Origin: Pseudomonadota bacterium
GTDB taxonomy: Bacteria > Pseudomonadota > Alphaproteobacteria > Rhodobacterales > Rhodobacteraceae
DNA length: 6,099 nt
NCBI GenBank assembly: GCA_027623875.1
Contig: JAQBUS010000085.1
Location: 1-6,099, forward strand
Direction of reading: 5' to 3'
The notes below the pieces were generated by a model that had not been told where the DNA came from, did not search any database, and saw only the letters and a program-made list of their open reading frames with translations. Below are positions 5,309 through 6,099 of the stretch, one piece after another. The position numbers and the translations under genes are program-made. How positions within the stretch are numbered: position 1 is the stretch's first letter; each line of letters begins with the position of its first letter.

Positions 5309-6099
5309 ATGGAAAAGATTTTTCTAGGAAAAACTGACATAGAGGTTTCAACTATTTGCCTTGGTACTATGACTTTCGGATCGCAGACTGATGAGAAAGA
5401 TTCTCATTCCCAGCTTGATATCGCGATTTCAAATGGAGTCAATTTTATTGATACTGCTACTATGTATCCGGTAAATCCTATTAGCAAAGAGACGATTGGT
5501 AGGACGGAAGAAATAATTGGAAGTTGGCTTAATAAAAAAAAGCAAAGGCAAAATTGTGTACTTGCGACAAAGATGATGGGTGATGGAAGCCAGGGAGAAA
5601 TCAAGAGTGAACCTATCTCTTCTAAAAGTTTGCGTCTTGCCGTGGAGGAGTCTCTAAGGCGTTTAAAGACAGATTATATAGATCTTTTTCAATTACATTG
5701 GCCAAACCGTGGTAGTTATATGTTTCGAAAAAATTGGAATTACGATCCTTCCAGCCAGAGCAGAGATGAAACAATAAGTCACATGGAAGACACTCTTGGA
5801 GCAGTCCAAGAATTAATTTCTGCAGGAAAAATTAGGCAATTCGGTTTGTCAAATGAATCCGCATGGGGATCACTAATGTGGCTTCAAACTGCCGAAAGAA
5901 TGCAGTTACCGCGAGTTCAAACCATACAAAATGAGTACTCCCTTTTATGCCGATTATACGATACGGATTTAGCTGAACTCTCTGTTAATGAAGATGTTAC
6001 GCTTATGGGTTTTTCACCATTGGCAACTGGATATCTTACAGCAAAATATCAAAATGGAGTTATTCCTGAAAGGTCAAGGATGTCCATAAACGATGGTAT
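5309..6099 (+). CDS. Aldo/keto reductase, Tas-like (3' end outside window)
   Basis: A NADPH-dependent cytosolic oxidoreductase of the aldo/keto reductase (TIM-barrel) superfamily. From ATG at 5309 the frame is open for 263 codons to the window edge. The N-terminus EVSTICLGTMTFGSQ (12-26) is typical. The catalytic tetrad is visible: Asp48 and Tyr53 in FIDTATMYP, Lys88 in ATKM and His130 in DLFQLHWP. IRQFGLSNE and TIQNEYSLL belong to the later substrate/cofactor barrel strands, and GFSPLATGYLTAKY begins the cofactor-binding end. The MYPVNP segment with its long following loop resembles E. coli Tas rather than short AKRs. About 80-90 residues are expected beyond the edge. The physiological substrate is unknown. 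It diverges from imuA across a 108-base gap. Confidence 0.93.
   Translation, partial: MEKIFLGKTDIEVSTICLGTMTFGSQTDEKDSHSQLDIAISNGVNFIDTATMYPVNPISKETIGRTEEIIGSWLNKKKQRQNCVLATKMMGDGSQGEIKSEPISSKSLRLAVEESLRRLKTDYIDLFQLHWPNRGSYMFRKNWNYDPSSQSRDETISHMEDTLGAVQELISAGKIRQFGLSNESAWGSLMWLQTAERMQLPRVQTIQNEYSLLCRLYDTDLAELSVNEDVTLMGFSPLATGYLTAKYQNGVIPERSRMSINDG

Noticed and set aside
5404..5604. 66-codon minus-strand hydrophobic reading frame
   Set aside because: It is antisense to the aldo/keto reductase catalytic region; the hydrophobicity comes from reverse-complemented codons.

Overview
The window looks like chromosomal DNA of an AT-rich alphaproteobacterium, most likely a marine member of the Rhodobacterales. 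Three things support this. The methionyl-tRNA synthetase, the small DUF6280-like protein and the ImuA-like protein all resemble versions I associate with Rhodobacteraceae. A perfect alphaproteobacterial LexA box (GTTC-N7-GTTC) is present. The base composition, by eye well below 45% G+C, is unusual for that group and suggests a streamlined, AT-shifted lineage. I see no phage, IS, CRISPR or plasmid genes.

Layout, left to right. Positions 1-152 hold no convincing gene. efp (153-719, minus) encodes elongation factor P. A divergent intergenic region (720-916) carries the efp promoter and Shine-Dalgarno plus several inverted repeats. A small conserved protein gene of unknown function (917-1231, plus) follows. 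It converges on tRNA-Leu(UAA) (1327-1413, minus), which has its own promoter in the gap behind metG. metG (1491-3209, minus), a YcaD-like MFS exporter (3309-4526, minus) and an imuA-like gene (4604-5200, minus) follow, separated by gaps of 99 and 77 bases. Diverging from imuA is a Tas-like aldo/keto reductase (from 5309, plus) that runs off the right edge.

Functionally, efp, metG and tRNA-Leu are translation housekeeping genes that each appear to have their own signals. The most interesting part is 5201-5308. The LexA box lies inside a plausible -35/-10 promoter for imuA, and that promoter would start transcription at or next to the imuA ATG. This gives a simple reading: an SOS-controlled, probably leaderless imuA without imuB or dnaE2 beside it in this window. 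The MFS gene may receive read-through from imuA. The reductase shares the intergenic region, but I see no clear sign that LexA controls it.
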